DNA from: Microbacterium resistens NBRC 103078
Lineage (GTDB): Bacteria > Actinomycetota > Actinomycetes > Actinomycetales > Microbacteriaceae
Direction: 5' to 3'
DNA length: 36,359 nucleotides
Assembly: GCF_001552355.1 (NCBI RefSeq)
Contig: NZ_BCRA01000057.1
Span: forward strand, 1 to 36,359
Made by a program: the position numbers and the translations under genes
Shown here: positions 23,482 through 32,170 of the stretch, in pieces
Numbering within the stretch: the first letter of the stretch is position 1
How the letters are laid out: each line of letters opens with the position of its first letter
Notes under the pieces: model-generated
What the model was told of the DNA's origin: nothing
The model's database searches: none
What the model saw: only the letters and a program-made list of their open reading frames with translations

Positions 23482-23832
23482 TCAGTCCTTTCGGGAGGGG
23501 ACGACGAACCCTCGAGGGGTGAGAGCGTGTCGGAAGTTCGGGTGCGGCCGCACGTCATCCACACCGCCGCGAGTCCAGGGGTTGCACCGCAGGATGCGCC
23601 ATGCCGCGAGCACCGCGCCTTTCGCGGCGCCATGCTGTTGCACCGCACATACAGCGTAGGCGGAACAGGAGGGATAGTACGCACACACGTCCCCGTACAG
23701 CGGCGAGATCACGGCCCGGTAGGCGGTGAGGAAGCCCAGGACCAGATTCCGCGGCACGAGCGGGATCGCGCGCAGCGCGTCCGGAGCATGCAGATGCGCC
23801 GTGCCGCGTGCCGAGGCGGGGAGTGCGCTCAT
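23482..23832 (-). CDS. yidD: Membrane protein insertion efficiency factor YidD
   Basis: The protein has 116 residues, with the YidD core AYRAVISPLYGDVCAYYPSC, the three conserved cysteines (C-A-YYPSC and RCNPW), and the RILRCNPWTRGG segment. It assists YidC-dependent insertion at the membrane. N- and C-terminal extensions make it longer than the 70-85 residue minimal form. It overlaps rnpA by ATGA and precedes yidC. Confidence 0.94.
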   Translation of the reverse strand: MSALPASARGTAHLHAPDALRAIPLVPRNLVLGFLTAYRAVISPLYGDVCAYYPSCSAYAVCAVQQHGAAKGAVLAAWRILRCNPWTRGGVDDVRPHPNFRHALTPRGFVVPSRKD

Positions 23833-24164
23833 GCCGTGCTCCGCGCGAGCGCTCGCGTGACGTCGGTCAGCAGGTCAGCGAACGGCGCGTCCGCGGAACC
23901 GGGAAGGGCGCGAATCACCACGTCCGTTCCGGTGGGGACCCGGTCGAGGTTGCGCGCACAGACGTCCTTGAGTCGACGCCGCACGGTGTTGCGCACGACG
24001 GCGCCGCCCACCTGCTTGCTCACGATGAAGCCGAAGCGGGGAGCACGGTCCTCACCGGTGAACAGCACGGACGTCACCAGTCGCGCACCGCCGTAACGCC
24101 TCCCGCGCCGGACCACCGTTCGGTAGTCGCTCCCGCGCGTGAGTCGATACGGGCGGGCGAGCAC
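23829..24164 (-). CDS. rnpA: Ribonuclease P protein component
   Basis: The protein has 111 residues and is basic. The RNase P protein signature is seen as FGFIVSKQVGGAVVRNTVRRRLKD, with the RNR-type motif (RNTVRRRL) that contacts RNase P RNA and the pre-tRNA leader. It opens PYRLTRGSDYRTVVRRG. The start is GTG at 24162-24164, 3 nt after rpmH, in the classic rpmH-rnpA-yidD-yidC-jag operon. Confidence 0.96.
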   Translation of the reverse strand: MLARPYRLTRGSDYRTVVRRGRRYGGARLVTSVLFTGEDRAPRFGFIVSKQVGGAVVRNTVRRRLKDVCARNLDRVPTGTDVVIRALPGSADAPFADLLTDVTRALARSTA

Positions 24165-24167
24165 GAC

Positions 24168-24305
24168 TTACGCCGAGAGCTCGGTGCGGCCCTTCGCGCG
24201 GCGGGCCGAGAGGATGGCGCGGCCGGCGCGGGTGCGCATGCGGGCGCGGAAGCCGTGCTTCTTGGCGCGACGACGGTTGTTGGGCTGGAAAGTGCGCTTG
24301 CTCAT
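24168..24305 (-). CDS. rpmH: Ribosomal protein bL34
   Basis: The protein has 45 residues and reads [20 protein letters not shown], then [20 protein letters not shown] and RTELSA: the complete, highly basic L34 sequence with its RMRTRAGR core. GGAG lies 6 nt before the ATG. First gene of the leftward operon. Confidence 0.98.
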   Translation of the reverse strand: MSKRTFQPNNRRRAKKHGFRARMRTRAGRAILSARRAKGRTELSA

Positions 24306-24391
24306 GAGTTACTCCGGGAGGGATGTCACCGGGATCGCTGCGGCCGGAGACGGATCGGATGCATGCCGAGATGGCATAAGTCAACCGATTA

Positions 24392-24420
24392 AGGCTACGA
24401 CGTCGTCCCCCACATCGCAA
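24392..24420 (-). promoter_or_regulatory. Candidate rpmH operon promoter
   Basis: Minus strand: TTGCGA (24420-24415), 17 nt, TAGCCT (24397-24392). The leader to rpmH would be about 80 nt. Matches are moderate. Confidence 0.45.
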
Positions 24421-24442
24421 ACCGGCGAGGCGCAGAGCACCA

Positions 24443-24451
24443 TTATCCACA
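24443..24451 (+). promoter_or_regulatory. DnaA box in the rpmH-dnaA gap
   Basis: TTATCCACA, an exact match to the strong DnaA box. A degenerate inverted partner (TGTGGGAAT) follows 4 nt later. Confidence 0.85.
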
Positions 24452-24504
24452 ACCTGTGGGAATCGTGGGGAAGGGACACGCAGCCGCGGAGTTCCGCGCG
24501 CAGG

Positions 24505-24533
24505 TTGCCCTCGGGGGCCGCTCTGACTAGCGT
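24505..24533 (+). promoter_or_regulatory. Candidate dnaA promoter
   Basis: TTGCCC (24505-24510), 17 nt, TAGCGT (24528-24533). Transcription would start near 24540, just before the DnaA box at 24545. Confidence 0.55.
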
Positions 24534-24544
24534 GGCACGAGCAG

Positions 24545-24553
24545 TTATCCACA
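24545..24553 (+). promoter_or_regulatory. DnaA box at the dnaA transcription start
   Basis: TTATCCACA, exact. Its place at the predicted +1 region fits autorepression of dnaA by DnaA. Confidence 0.85.
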
Positions 24554-24597
24554 GGCGGCTCCCCCCGATGCCCGCCGTTCCGAGCATCCGGAGCACC

Positions 24598-25995
24598 ATG
24601 TCGTCAGACGCGCAGCCCGAGGTCCCCATCTGGAGCATCCTCCTCGACGCCCTCGCCCATGACGATCGCGTCACCCCGCAGCTCCACGGATTCCTCAGTC
24701 TCGCCGTCCCGGCCGGGGTCATGCAGTCCACGCTGTACCTCGACGTCCCGAACGATCTCACCGCCGCGCAGATCAACAAGCGTCTGCGCCTGCCGATCAT
24801 GGAGGCGCTCGCGACGGCCGGCGACGAGGTCACCTCGTTCCGCGTCGTCGTGAATCACGAGCTCGCGGAGCAGCCGACGATGCCGATCCCCGTCGCCGAC
24901 TTCGCCGGCAGCCGCCAGGAGCAGCAGCGGGCGGAGTCCCCGATCGAGCAGCCGACGCCCATCCGCCACGACTCACGGCTCAACCCGAAGTACACGTTCG
25001 ACAACTTCGTGATCGGCCAGTCCAACCGCTTCGCGCACGCCGCGGCGGTGGCCGTCGCCGAGGCACCGGCCAAGGCGTACAACCCCCTGTTCATCTACGG
25101 CGACTCCGGCCTCGGCAAGACCCACCTCCTCCACGCGATCGGCGAGTACGCCCAGTCCCTCTATGCCGGGGTGAAGGTGCGGTACGTCTCGAGCGAGGAG
25201 TTCACGAACGACTTCATCAACTCGATCGCCAACAACCGGGGAGCCGCCTTCCAGGCCCGCTACCGCGACGTCGACATCCTCCTCATCGACGACATCCAGT
25301 TCCTCCAGGGCCGGGCGGAGACGCAGGAGGCCTTCTTCCACACCTTCAACCAGCTCCACGACCACAACAAGCAGGTCGTGATCACCAGCGACGTCGCCCC
25401 GAAGCTGCTCACCGGATTCGAGGATCGGATGCGGAGCCGCTTCGAATGGGGCCTCATCACCGACGTCCAGGCGCCGGACCTGGAGACCCGCATCGCCATC
25501 CTGCGCAAGAAGGCGCAGAGCGAGGCCCTGCACATCCCGGACGAGGTCCTGGAGTACATCGCCACGAAGGTGTCGTCGAACATCCGCGAGCTCGAAGGCG
25601 CCCTCATCCGCGTCTCGGCCTACGCCAGCCTCAACCGGTCGACCCTCGACATGTCCCTCGCCCAGACGGTGCTCCGCGACATCGTGGATCAGGCAGAGGA
25701 CAACTTCATCTCGCAGACCGACATCATCACGGCCACCGCGGCGTACTTCAAGCTCACCGTCGACGATCTCTACGGCTCCAGCCGCTCGCAGCAGATCGCG
25801 ACGGCCCGTCAGATCGCGATGTACCTCTGCCGCACGCACACCGAGCTGTCCCTGCCGAAGATCGGGCAGCTGTTCGGCAACCGCGACCACACCACGGTGA
25901 TGTACGCGTACAAGAAGATCAGCGACCTCATGAAGGAGCGCCGCTCGATCTACAACCAGGTGACGGAGATCACCGCGCAGCTCGGCCGCCGCTGA
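24598..25995 (+). CDS. dnaA: Chromosomal replication initiator DnaA
   Basis: The protein has 465 residues. Domain I spans about 1-90, with a short linker domain II (about 95-125). The AAA+ domain III has NPLFIYGDSGLGKTHLLHAI with Walker A at 168-175 and Walker B LLIDD at 228-232, plus the FQARYR and MRSRFEWG sensor segments. Domain IV ends with the DnaA signature GNRDHTTVMYAYKKI from 427, which reads DnaA boxes. The start at 24598 has GGAG upstream and gives the normal MSSD opening; an in-frame ATG at 24568 lacks a ribosome-binding site. Domain II is very short compared with the long Streptomyces linker. Confidence 0.97.
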   Translation: MSSDAQPEVPIWSILLDALAHDDRVTPQLHGFLSLAVPAGVMQSTLYLDVPNDLTAAQINKRLRLPIMEALATAGDEVTSFRVVVNHELAEQPTMPIPVADFAGSRQEQQRAESPIEQPTPIRHDSRLNPKYTFDNFVIGQSNRFAHAAAVAVAEAPAKAYNPLFIYGDSGLGKTHLLHAIGEYAQSLYAGVKVRYVSSEEFTNDFINSIANNRGAAFQARYRDVDILLIDDIQFLQGRAETQEAFFHTFNQLHDHNKQVVITSDVAPKLLTGFEDRMRSRFEWGLITDVQAPDLETRIAILRKKAQSEALHIPDEVLEYIATKVSSNIRELEGALIRVSAYASLNRSTLDMSLAQTVLRDIVDQAEDNFISQTDIITATAAYFKLTVDDLYGSSRSQQIATARQIAMYLCRTHTELSLPKIGQLFGNRDHTTVMYAYKKISDLMKERRSIYNQVTEITAQLGRR

Positions 25996-26003
25996 GCGCC
26001 CCC

Positions 26004-26022
26004 GGCCGCGCCTCGCGCGGCC
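26004..26022 (+). terminator. Possible dnaA terminator hairpin
   Basis: GGCCGCG (26004-26010), 5-nt loop, CGCGGCC (26016-26022), 8 nt after the dnaA stop. No U tract. Confidence 0.45.
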
Positions 26023-26089
26023 CGCGTCGTCGCGCCATGCCCGGGACGACGGATTTGACGTGCCGGGACGGCGTCGAGTATTCGGAATT

Positions 26090-26430
26090 GCACATGTGGA
26101 TAACTTGTGGATGAATCTCGTCGGCCGGGGGTCCCGATCCCCATCCGCATCCCCGCCCTGTGGATAACCCGTCGAGGAGCGGATCCGGCGGTCCCCCTCC
26201 GATCCCACGGTTTCCGCAGGAAATCCACATGTCACACGCGTGTAGTTCCCTTGTCCCGTCAGGAATCCCCAGAGTTATCCACAGTATCCACAGTTGTTAA
26301 CACCGTTAACGAGTTAACCCGGATGAGGTGGCTCGATCACCTCGGGGAGGCATGTGGGGGACGCCGCGCGGACGTGTCATTCCCCCTCCGCCGAAGCGGT
26401 TATCTTTCGCGCGCGCTCGCGCGCGCGACC
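26090..26430. other. Chromosomal origin of replication (oriC)
   Basis: The 572-nt gap between dnaA and dnaN holds clustered DnaA boxes. Left group in TGTGG orientation: 26095-26103 (exact), 26106-26114 (TGTGGATGA) and 26159-26167 (exact). Right group in TTATC orientation: 26221-26229 (AAATCCACA), 26275-26283 (exact) and 26284-26292 (GTATCCACA), the last two directly adjacent. Immediately right, 26293-26318 contains GTTAAC three times (26296, 26305, 26313) and is the most AT-rich stretch, the best candidate for the unwinding element. An alternating CG tract lies at 26408-26427. The sequence from 26431 to the dnaN start shows no further box. Confidence 0.93.
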
Positions 26431-26567
26431 ACGCCCGGACGCCTCTGTCCCTGCGTCCAAGGTTCCGGAATCGGCATGTGTGCGACTGGACTCGTGGCAT
26501 AGCATGGGAGCCCGTGGCGTGCGCCATGAGGCGGCGACAGCCGTGGGACGACGACGAAGGAGCGACC

Positions 26568-27707
26568 GTGAAGTTCCAGGTCAACCGGGATGTGTTCAGC
26601 GAAGCCGTGTCCTTCGTCGTGAAACTGCTGCCGCAGCGCAACCCGCAGCCGATCCTCGCGGGCGTGCTGATCGAGGCGGACGAGAACGGTCTCACGCTGT
26701 CGGCCTTCGACTACGAGGCCTCCGCCCGCACGACCATCGAGGCCACCGTCGACGAGCCGGGAACGATCCTGGTGCACGGTCGCCTGCTGTCCGACATCGC
26801 CAGCCGCCTGCCGAACGCTCCGATCGAGATCGCGGTCGAGGAGGACGGCGGGGTCGCCGTGCGCTGCGGTTCCGCCCGCTTCACCCTCGCGGCGATGCCG
26901 GTCGAGGAGTACCCCTCGATCCCCGAGGTCTCCGGGACGTCCGGCGTGGTGCCGGCCGAGGACTTCGGGACCGCGATCGCGCAGGTCGCGTTCGCGGCCT
27001 CGCGTGACGACGTGACCCCGGTGCTGACGGGTGTGCAGCTCGAGGTCAGCGGCCAGCAGCTCAGTCTCGTCGCCACCGACCGGTACCGCGTGTCGCTGCG
27101 CGACGTCCCGTGGGACGGCGAGTCGGCCGAGCAGACGGCGCTCGTCCCCGCGCGAACGCTGCAGGAGGTCGGGAAGACCTTCGGCCACGCCGGCACGATC
27201 CAGATCTCGTTCTCCGGAGCGGGCGATCGCGAGATCATCGCGTTCACCGCCGGCAACAAGACCGTCACCTCCCTGCTCATCAAGGGGAACTTCCCCCCGG
27301 TGCGACGCCTGTTCCCCGAGCAGACCGAGCACCACGCCGTCGTGAACACCGCCGACCTCACCGAGGCGGTGCGCCGTGTCGCCCTGGTGCTGGACCGGTC
27401 GGCGCCGCTGCGGTTCACCTTCTCGAGCGACACCGTCACGATGGACGCCTCGGGCAGCGAGCAGGCGCGGGCATCCGAGTCGGTCGACGCCCACCTGCTC
27501 GGGGAGGACGTCACGCTCGGCCTCAACCCGCAGTACCTGCTGGAGGCGCTCGGCGCGGTGAAGAGCGAGTTCGTGCGGGTGACCTTCACCTCCTCGGACA
27601 ACGCCAACAAGCTCAGCCCGGTCCTGATCACGAGCCAGACCTCCGTCGACCAGGCGGGCCTGGACTCGTTCAAGTACCTCCTCCAGCCGAACCTCCTGCT
27701 GCGCTGA
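26568..27707 (+). CDS. dnaN: DNA polymerase III sliding clamp beta
   Basis: The protein has 379 residues, three clamp domains, typical length. It opens with MKFQVNRDVFSEAVSFVVKL, has the domain link ATDRYRVSLRDVPW, and ends FKYLLQPNLLLR, a variant of the usual MPMRL end. It encircles DNA and tethers polymerase III. The start is GTG at 26568-26570 with AAGGAG 5 nt upstream; the open frame before it belongs to oriC. The stop shares one base with the next gene's start (TGATG). Confidence 0.97.
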   Translation: MKFQVNRDVFSEAVSFVVKLLPQRNPQPILAGVLIEADENGLTLSAFDYEASARTTIEATVDEPGTILVHGRLLSDIASRLPNAPIEIAVEEDGGVAVRCGSARFTLAAMPVEEYPSIPEVSGTSGVVPAEDFGTAIAQVAFAASRDDVTPVLTGVQLEVSGQQLSLVATDRYRVSLRDVPWDGESAEQTALVPARTLQEVGKTFGHAGTIQISFSGAGDREIIAFTAGNKTVTSLLIKGNFPPVRRLFPEQTEHHAVVNTADLTEAVRRVALVLDRSAPLRFTFSSDTVTMDASGSEQARASESVDAHLLGEDVTLGLNPQYLLEALGAVKSEFVRVTFTSSDNANKLSPVLITSQTSVDQAGLDSFKYLLQPNLLLR

Positions 27708-28192
27708 TGTCCGGGCCGGCCGCGGTCGGCCTCGAGCCGATCACCCCGGCCACGGCCGCGCGGATCCTCTCGCGCGACGAGCGCCCGGGCGACCGCTGGC
27801 ACCCCCAGTACCCCTTCGAGGACGAACGGGATCCGCTGCAGATGCTCGTCCGGGACCCGGATCCGGATCCGGTGTTCACGCTCTACGTCATCCGGGACGA
27901 GACCGGCGTCGCCGTCGGCGGGTTCGGCTTCTTCGGTCCCCCGGACGAGACCGGGACGGTGGAGTTCGGATACGGACTGGTGCCCGCGGCCCGGGGGCGA
28001 GGGCGGGCGACCGGCGCGGTGACCGCGGGTCTGAGGATCGCGGCGGCCCACGGCGCGCTCCGTGCGTTCGCGGACACCGCCGAGGACAACGTCGCATCCC
28101 TTCGGGTGCTGGCCAAGGCGGGGATGATCGAGACCGCACGACGTGCGGGGACGGTGTTCTTCTCCCGCGAGCTCTCCGCGGGCGTCCGCTGA
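27707..28192 (+). CDS. GNAT family N-acetyltransferase between dnaN and recF
   Basis: The protein has 161 residues, a single GNAT domain of the RimJ/RimL type. Strands VFTLYVIRDETGVAVGGFGFFG are followed by VEFGYGLVPAARGRGRATGA, whose R-G-x-G-R-A is the acetyl-CoA loop, and by FADTAEDNVASLRVLAKAGM, the usual N-x-x-S-x-x-x-x-x-K-x-G motif. The acceptor is unknown. Its start overlaps the dnaN stop by one base with no clear Shine-Dalgarno sequence, so it depends on dnaN translation. Many actinobacteria have gnd at this position instead. Confidence 0.88.
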   Translation: MSGPAAVGLEPITPATAARILSRDERPGDRWHPQYPFEDERDPLQMLVRDPDPDPVFTLYVIRDETGVAVGGFGFFGPPDETGTVEFGYGLVPAARGRGRATGAVTAGLRIAAAHGALRAFADTAEDNVASLRVLAKAGMIETARRAGTVFFSRELSAGVR

Positions 28193-28238
28193 CACCCGCG
28201 CGGAAGGGACGTCGGACCCGAAAGGTAAGGTTGCTCGC

Positions 28239-29492
28239 GTGATCGTGGAGCACCTGAACCTCAAGGACTTCCGCAATTACGCCACCGCCGACCTGACTCT
28301 GCACCGCGGCCCGAACGTCCTCGTCGGCCGCAACGGCCAGGGAAAGACCAACCTTGCCGAGGCGATCGTCTTCCTCGCCACCCTCGGCTCGCATCGGGTC
28401 TCGTCGGATGGCCCCATGGTGCGTGACGGCGAGGAGGCCGCGTTCATCCGCGCCCGGCTCGCCCACGGCGCGCGCACCGTGCTCGTGGAGGTGCAGATCA
28501 ATCGCACAGGATCCAACCGCGCTCGGATCAACGGCGCGCCGGGGCGCACCGCGGACCTGCCGCGTTACGCGCATGTCGTCCTGTTCGCGCCGGAGGATCT
28601 GCAGATCGTCCGCGGGGACCCGTCGTCCCGTCGCCGTTTCGCGGATCAGCTGCTCATCCAGCGCACGCCGCGGATGGCCGCCGTGCTCGGCGACTACGAC
28701 CGGGTCCTGCGTCAGCGCACGGCGCTGCTGAAGTCCGCCCGCGCCCGCGGGGTCCGCGGCGACGGGCTGTCCACCCTCGACGTGTGGGACGACAAGCTCG
28801 TCGCCCTCGGATCCGAGATCATCGACGCGCGCACCCGGCTAGCCGCCGATCTCCATCCCCCGCTCACCGAGGCGTACGCCGCGATCGCGGGCGAGGACCA
28901 CCGCCCCACGCTCCACTGGGCCCAGTCCATTCGCGGCGGGGATCCCGAGGAGGGAGTCGGGGGCGACGCCGAGGGCGGCGGCGGATCCGACGCCACGGCG
29001 GAGCTGTTCCGTGCGGCCCTGGCCGACAAGCGCGCGTCCGAGCTCGAGCGCGGGCTCACCCTCGTCGGCCCGCACCGGGACGACCTGATCATGCGCGTGC
29101 GGGACCTGCCGGTGAAGGGCTACGCCTCGCACGGCGAGTCGTGGTCCGTGGCATTGAGCCTGCGTCTCGCCTCCGCGGAGCTGCTGCGTCGCGAGTCCCC
29201 GGCGGGCGATCCGGTCCTGATCCTCGATGACGTGTTCGCGGAGCTCGACGCCGAGCGCCGTCGCCGGCTCGCGGGGATCACCGCCGGCTACGAGCAGGTC
29301 CTCGTCACGGCCGCGGTCGAGGCGGACATCCCGGATGTGCTGCACCGCCATGTCGTGCGGATCCATGCGGGTACGATCACGGACGAGCGCGAGGCGTCCG
29401 ACGGGTCGCTCGACGTTTCGTCTCGCTCCGCTCGCTCAACGACCGAGGCCTCCGCTGACTCGACGACCGATGGGGAGGAGACGGATGGCTGA
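28239..29492 (+). CDS. recF: DNA replication and repair protein RecF
   Basis: The protein has 417 residues, an SMC-like ATPase loading RecA at gaps. Walker A GRNGQGKT is at 30-37, the ABC signature region near ASHGESWSVALSLRLA, and Walker B ILDD at 328-331. An insertion rich in Gly, Asp and Glu (about 231-254) is lineage-specific. The last ~30 residues are low-complexity Ser/Thr/Asp/Glu; residues 392-403 are encoded by a REP-like element, so the gene's 3' end was probably lengthened by that repeat. The start is GTG at 28239 with AAGG upstream. The 3' end overlaps the next gene by 8 nt. Confidence 0.94.
   Translation: MIVEHLNLKDFRNYATADLTLHRGPNVLVGRNGQGKTNLAEAIVFLATLGSHRVSSDGPMVRDGEEAAFIRARLAHGARTVLVEVQINRTGSNRARINGAPGRTADLPRYAHVVLFAPEDLQIVRGDPSSRRRFADQLLIQRTPRMAAVLGDYDRVLRQRTALLKSARARGVRGDGLSTLDVWDDKLVALGSEIIDARTRLAADLHPPLTEAYAAIAGEDHRPTLHWAQSIRGGDPEEGVGGDAEGGGGSDATAELFRAALADKRASELERGLTLVGPHRDDLIMRVRDLPVKGYASHGESWSVALSLRLASAELLRRESPAGDPVLILDDVFAELDAERRRRLAGITAGYEQVLVTAAVEADIPDVLHRHVVRIHAGTITDEREASDGSLDVSSRSARSTTEASADSTTDGEETDG
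29414..29445. repeat. REP-like element inside the recF coding region
   Basis: A 32-nt copy of the short REP type (starts CGTTTCGTCTCGCTCCGCTC), inverted relative to the copy at 18008-18040 and matching its complement throughout. It is translated as part of the RecF tail. Confidence 0.85.
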
Positions 29493-29976
29493 TCTCGACG
29501 CCCGCGTCCCGGAGACGGTCGCCACGTACCTCCGCCTGCGCGGTCTTCAGCCCAGTTCGAGCACCTGGAAGCGCAAGAAACGCCTCGTCGTCGACGACGA
29601 CAACGCGCCGTTCACGCCCGGCCGGGACCCGGGGACCCTCGGCGACGTCCTCGCGAAGCTCAGCAAGGACTCCGGATGGGAGACGACCCTGAGCCGGGAG
29701 GACCTCGTCCGGCAGTGGGGAGAGCTCGCCGGGCCCGACACGGCGAAGCACTCGGAGCCGGTCTCCCTCGAGGGGGGTCTGCTGACGGTGAAGTGCGACT
29801 CCACGGCGTGGGCGAAGAACCTCCAGTACATGCGCGCCGTCATCGTCACCGAGATCGGCCGCCGTTACCCGGAGGCCGGCGTCGAGAACATCCGCTTCGT
29901 CGGGCCGGACGTCCCCTCGTGGAAATGGGGTCCCAGAGCCGTTCCAGGGCGGGGTCCGCGCGATACCTACGGCTGA
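29485..29976 (+). CDS. DUF721 / DciA-like replication protein
   Basis: The protein has 163 residues. The core from about 48 to 140 has LGDVLAKLSKDSGWETTL, VRQWGELAGPDTAKHSEPVS, GGLLTVKCDSTAWAKNLQYM and IRFVGP, the DUF721 pattern. The family includes DciA, which recruits the replicative helicase in bacteria lacking DnaC, and the mycobacterial homologue (Rv0004) in the same place before gyrB. The N-terminal ~45 residues are basic and probably flexible. GGGGAGGAG precedes the ATG, inside the end of recF, so the gene is coupled to recF. Confidence 0.9.
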   Translation: MADLDARVPETVATYLRLRGLQPSSSTWKRKKRLVVDDDNAPFTPGRDPGTLGDVLAKLSKDSGWETTLSREDLVRQWGELAGPDTAKHSEPVSLEGGLLTVKCDSTAWAKNLQYMRAVIVTEIGRRYPEAGVENIRFVGPDVPSWKWGPRAVPGRGPRDTYG

Positions 29977-30052
29977 GGCACGATCCATCCCGTTCCCGAA
30001 GGATTCAGACGCGCAGAAGGCCGTACAGCCAGCATCGGCGATCGATCCGCGA

Positions 30053-30058
30053 TAAGAT
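30053..30058 (+). promoter_or_regulatory. Candidate gyrB -10 box
   Basis: TAAGAT (in GATAAGATGG) lies 36 nt before the gyrB ATG in the 117-nt gap after DUF721. No good -35 is visible. Confidence 0.4.
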
Positions 30059-30093
30059 GGGGATCTAGATTTCGATGTGGAGCCTGCCTTCCG

Positions 30094-32166
30094 ATGACGC
30101 CTGAAACCCCCTCCGACGAGAACGAGTCGAACCCGACCCCGTCGCCCCAGAACGCAGGGGGTTCCCAGACCCCGGACGCACCGCCTTCCGCCGAGTACGG
30201 CGCCGATTCGATCCAGATCCTCGAGGGTCTGGAGGCGGTGCGCAAGCGCCCCGGCATGTACATCGGGTCCACGGGACCGCGCGGTCTGCATCACCTGGTC
30301 TACGAGATCGTCGACAACTCCGTCGACGAGGCGCTGGCGGGCTACGCCGACACCATCGTGGTGACCCTGCTGGCCGACGGCGGCGTGCGGGTGGTCGACA
30401 ACGGCCGCGGCATCCCGGTGGATCCGCACTCGTCCGATCCGACGAAGTCCACCGTCGAGGTCGTTCTCACGATCCTGCACGCGGGCGGCAAGTTCGGCGG
30501 CGGCGCCTATGCGGTCTCCGGCGGCCTGCACGGCGTCGGATCCTCCGTCGTGAACGCGCTGTCGACGCGCTTCGACGTGGAGGTCAAGCAGAAGGGCTTC
30601 GTCTGGCGGCACAGCTTCGCCGACGGCGGCGCCCCGCAGCAGAAGCTGGAGAAGGGCGAGGCGACCGAGGAGACCGGGACGAGCATCTCCTTCTGGCCCG
30701 ACCCCGCCATCTTCCAGGAGACGGTGGAGTTCGACTACGACACGCTGCGCACCCGCTTCCAGCAGATGGCGTTCCTGAACAAGGGGCTGCGCATCGAGCT
30801 GCTCGACGAGCGCGAGGGCTCCACGGTCGAGGAGGAGGTGGACGGCACCGTCGTCACGCGCCAGCGCGCGGACGTCTTCCTCTACGAGCGCGGCCTCGTC
30901 GACTACGTCGAGTACCTGAACCACGTCCGCAAGGCCGAGGTGGTCAACGACGAGATCATCGCGTTCGAGTCCGAGGACACGACGCGGAAGATCTCGCTCG
31001 AGGTCGCCATGCAGTGGACGACCGGGTACACCGAGAACGTCTTCACCTACGCGAACACGATCAACACGCACGAGGGCGGCACGCACGAGGAGGGGTTCCG
31101 CGCAGCGCTCACGACGCTCGTCAACCGCTACGCGCGCGCCAACAACATCCTCAAGGAGAAGGACGACAACCTCACCGGCGACGACGTCCGCGAGGGGCTG
31201 ACCGCCGTCATCTCGATCAAGCTCGGCGAGCCCCAGTTCGAGGGACAGACCAAGACGAAGCTCGGCAACACCGAGGCGAAGGCCTTCACGCAGAAGGTCG
31301 TCGGCGAGGAGCTCGGCGACTGGTTCGACCGGAACCCCAAGCAGGCCAAGAACGTCGTGACCAAGGCGGTCGAGGCGGCGACGGCTCGTCTCGCCGCCCG
31401 CAAGGCGCGCGAGACCGCGCGGCGCAAGAGCGTCTTCGAGTCCACCTCGATGCCGGACAAGCTCAAGGACTGCACGTCCAAGGATCCGTCCATCAGCGAG
31501 ATCTTCCTCGTCGAGGGGGACTCGGCCGGCGGCTCGGCGGTGCAGGGACGCGACCCGCACACGCAGGCGATCCTGGCGCTGCGCGGCAAGATCCTGAACG
31601 TCGAGCGTGCGCGACTGGACAAGGCCCTCGCCAACAAGGAGGTCCAGGCCATGATCCAGGCCTTCGGGACCGGGATCGGCGAGGACTTCGACCTGGAGAA
31701 GGCGCGCTATCACAAGATCGTGCTCATGGCCGATGCGGACGTCGACGGCCAGCACATCACCACGCTGCTGCTCACCCTGCTGTTCCGCTACATGCGCGGT
31801 CTCATCGAGGCCGGCTTCGTGTTCCTCGCGATGCCGCCCCTGTACCGGTTGAAGTGGTCGAACTCCCCGCACGAGTACGTCTACTCGGACGCCGAGCGCG
31901 ACGCCCTGCTGAAGGACGGCGCCGCGAACGGCAAGCGTCTGCCCAAGGACGCCGGCGTGCAGCGGTACAAGGGTCTGGGCGAGATGAACGCCAAGGAGCT
32001 GTGGGAGACCACGATGGACCACACGACGCGGACGCTGCGCCAGGTGACCATCGACGACGCCGCGGCCGCCGACGAGATCTTCAGCGTGCTGATGGGCGAG
32101 GACGTCGAGTCGCGGCGCAGCTTCATCCAGCGCAACGCCAAGGACGTCCGCTTCCTCGACATCTGA
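30094..32166 (+). CDS. gyrB: DNA gyrase subunit B
   Basis: The protein has 690 residues, the short GyrB without the gamma-proteobacterial insertion. The GHKL ATPase has [25 protein letters not shown], and the [15 protein letters not shown] lid. The TOPRIM domain has [10 protein letters not shown] with catalytic Glu474 and the metal aspartates DADVDG. The end KDVRFLDI is typical. A disordered N-terminal extension rich in Pro, Ser, Asn and Glu (about 35 residues) precedes the conserved start. With GyrA it introduces negative supercoils ahead of and behind the fork. A GGAG about 11 nt upstream is a weak ribosome-binding site. Confidence 0.97.
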   Translation: MTPETPSDENESNPTPSPQNAGGSQTPDAPPSAEYGADSIQILEGLEAVRKRPGMYIGSTGPRGLHHLVYEIVDNSVDEALAGYADTIVVTLLADGGVRVVDNGRGIPVDPHSSDPTKSTVEVVLTILHAGGKFGGGAYAVSGGLHGVGSSVVNALSTRFDVEVKQKGFVWRHSFADGGAPQQKLEKGEATEETGTSISFWPDPAIFQETVEFDYDTLRTRFQQMAFLNKGLRIELLDEREGSTVEEEVDGTVVTRQRADVFLYERGLVDYVEYLNHVRKAEVVNDEIIAFESEDTTRKISLEVAMQWTTGYTENVFTYANTINTHEGGTHEEGFRAALTTLVNRYARANNILKEKDDNLTGDDVREGLTAVISIKLGEPQFEGQTKTKLGNTEAKAFTQKVVGEELGDWFDRNPKQAKNVVTKAVEAATARLAARKARETARRKSVFESTSMPDKLKDCTSKDPSISEIFLVEGDSAGGSAVQGRDPHTQAILALRGKILNVERARLDKALANKEVQAMIQAFGTGIGEDFDLEKARYHKIVLMADADVDGQHITTLLLTLLFRYMRGLIEAGFVFLAMPPLYRLKWSNSPHEYVYSDAERDALLKDGAANGKRLPKDAGVQRYKGLGEMNAKELWETTMDHTTRTLRQVTIDDAAAADEIFSVLMGEDVESRRSFIQRNAKDVRFLDI

Positions 32167-32170
32167 TGAG

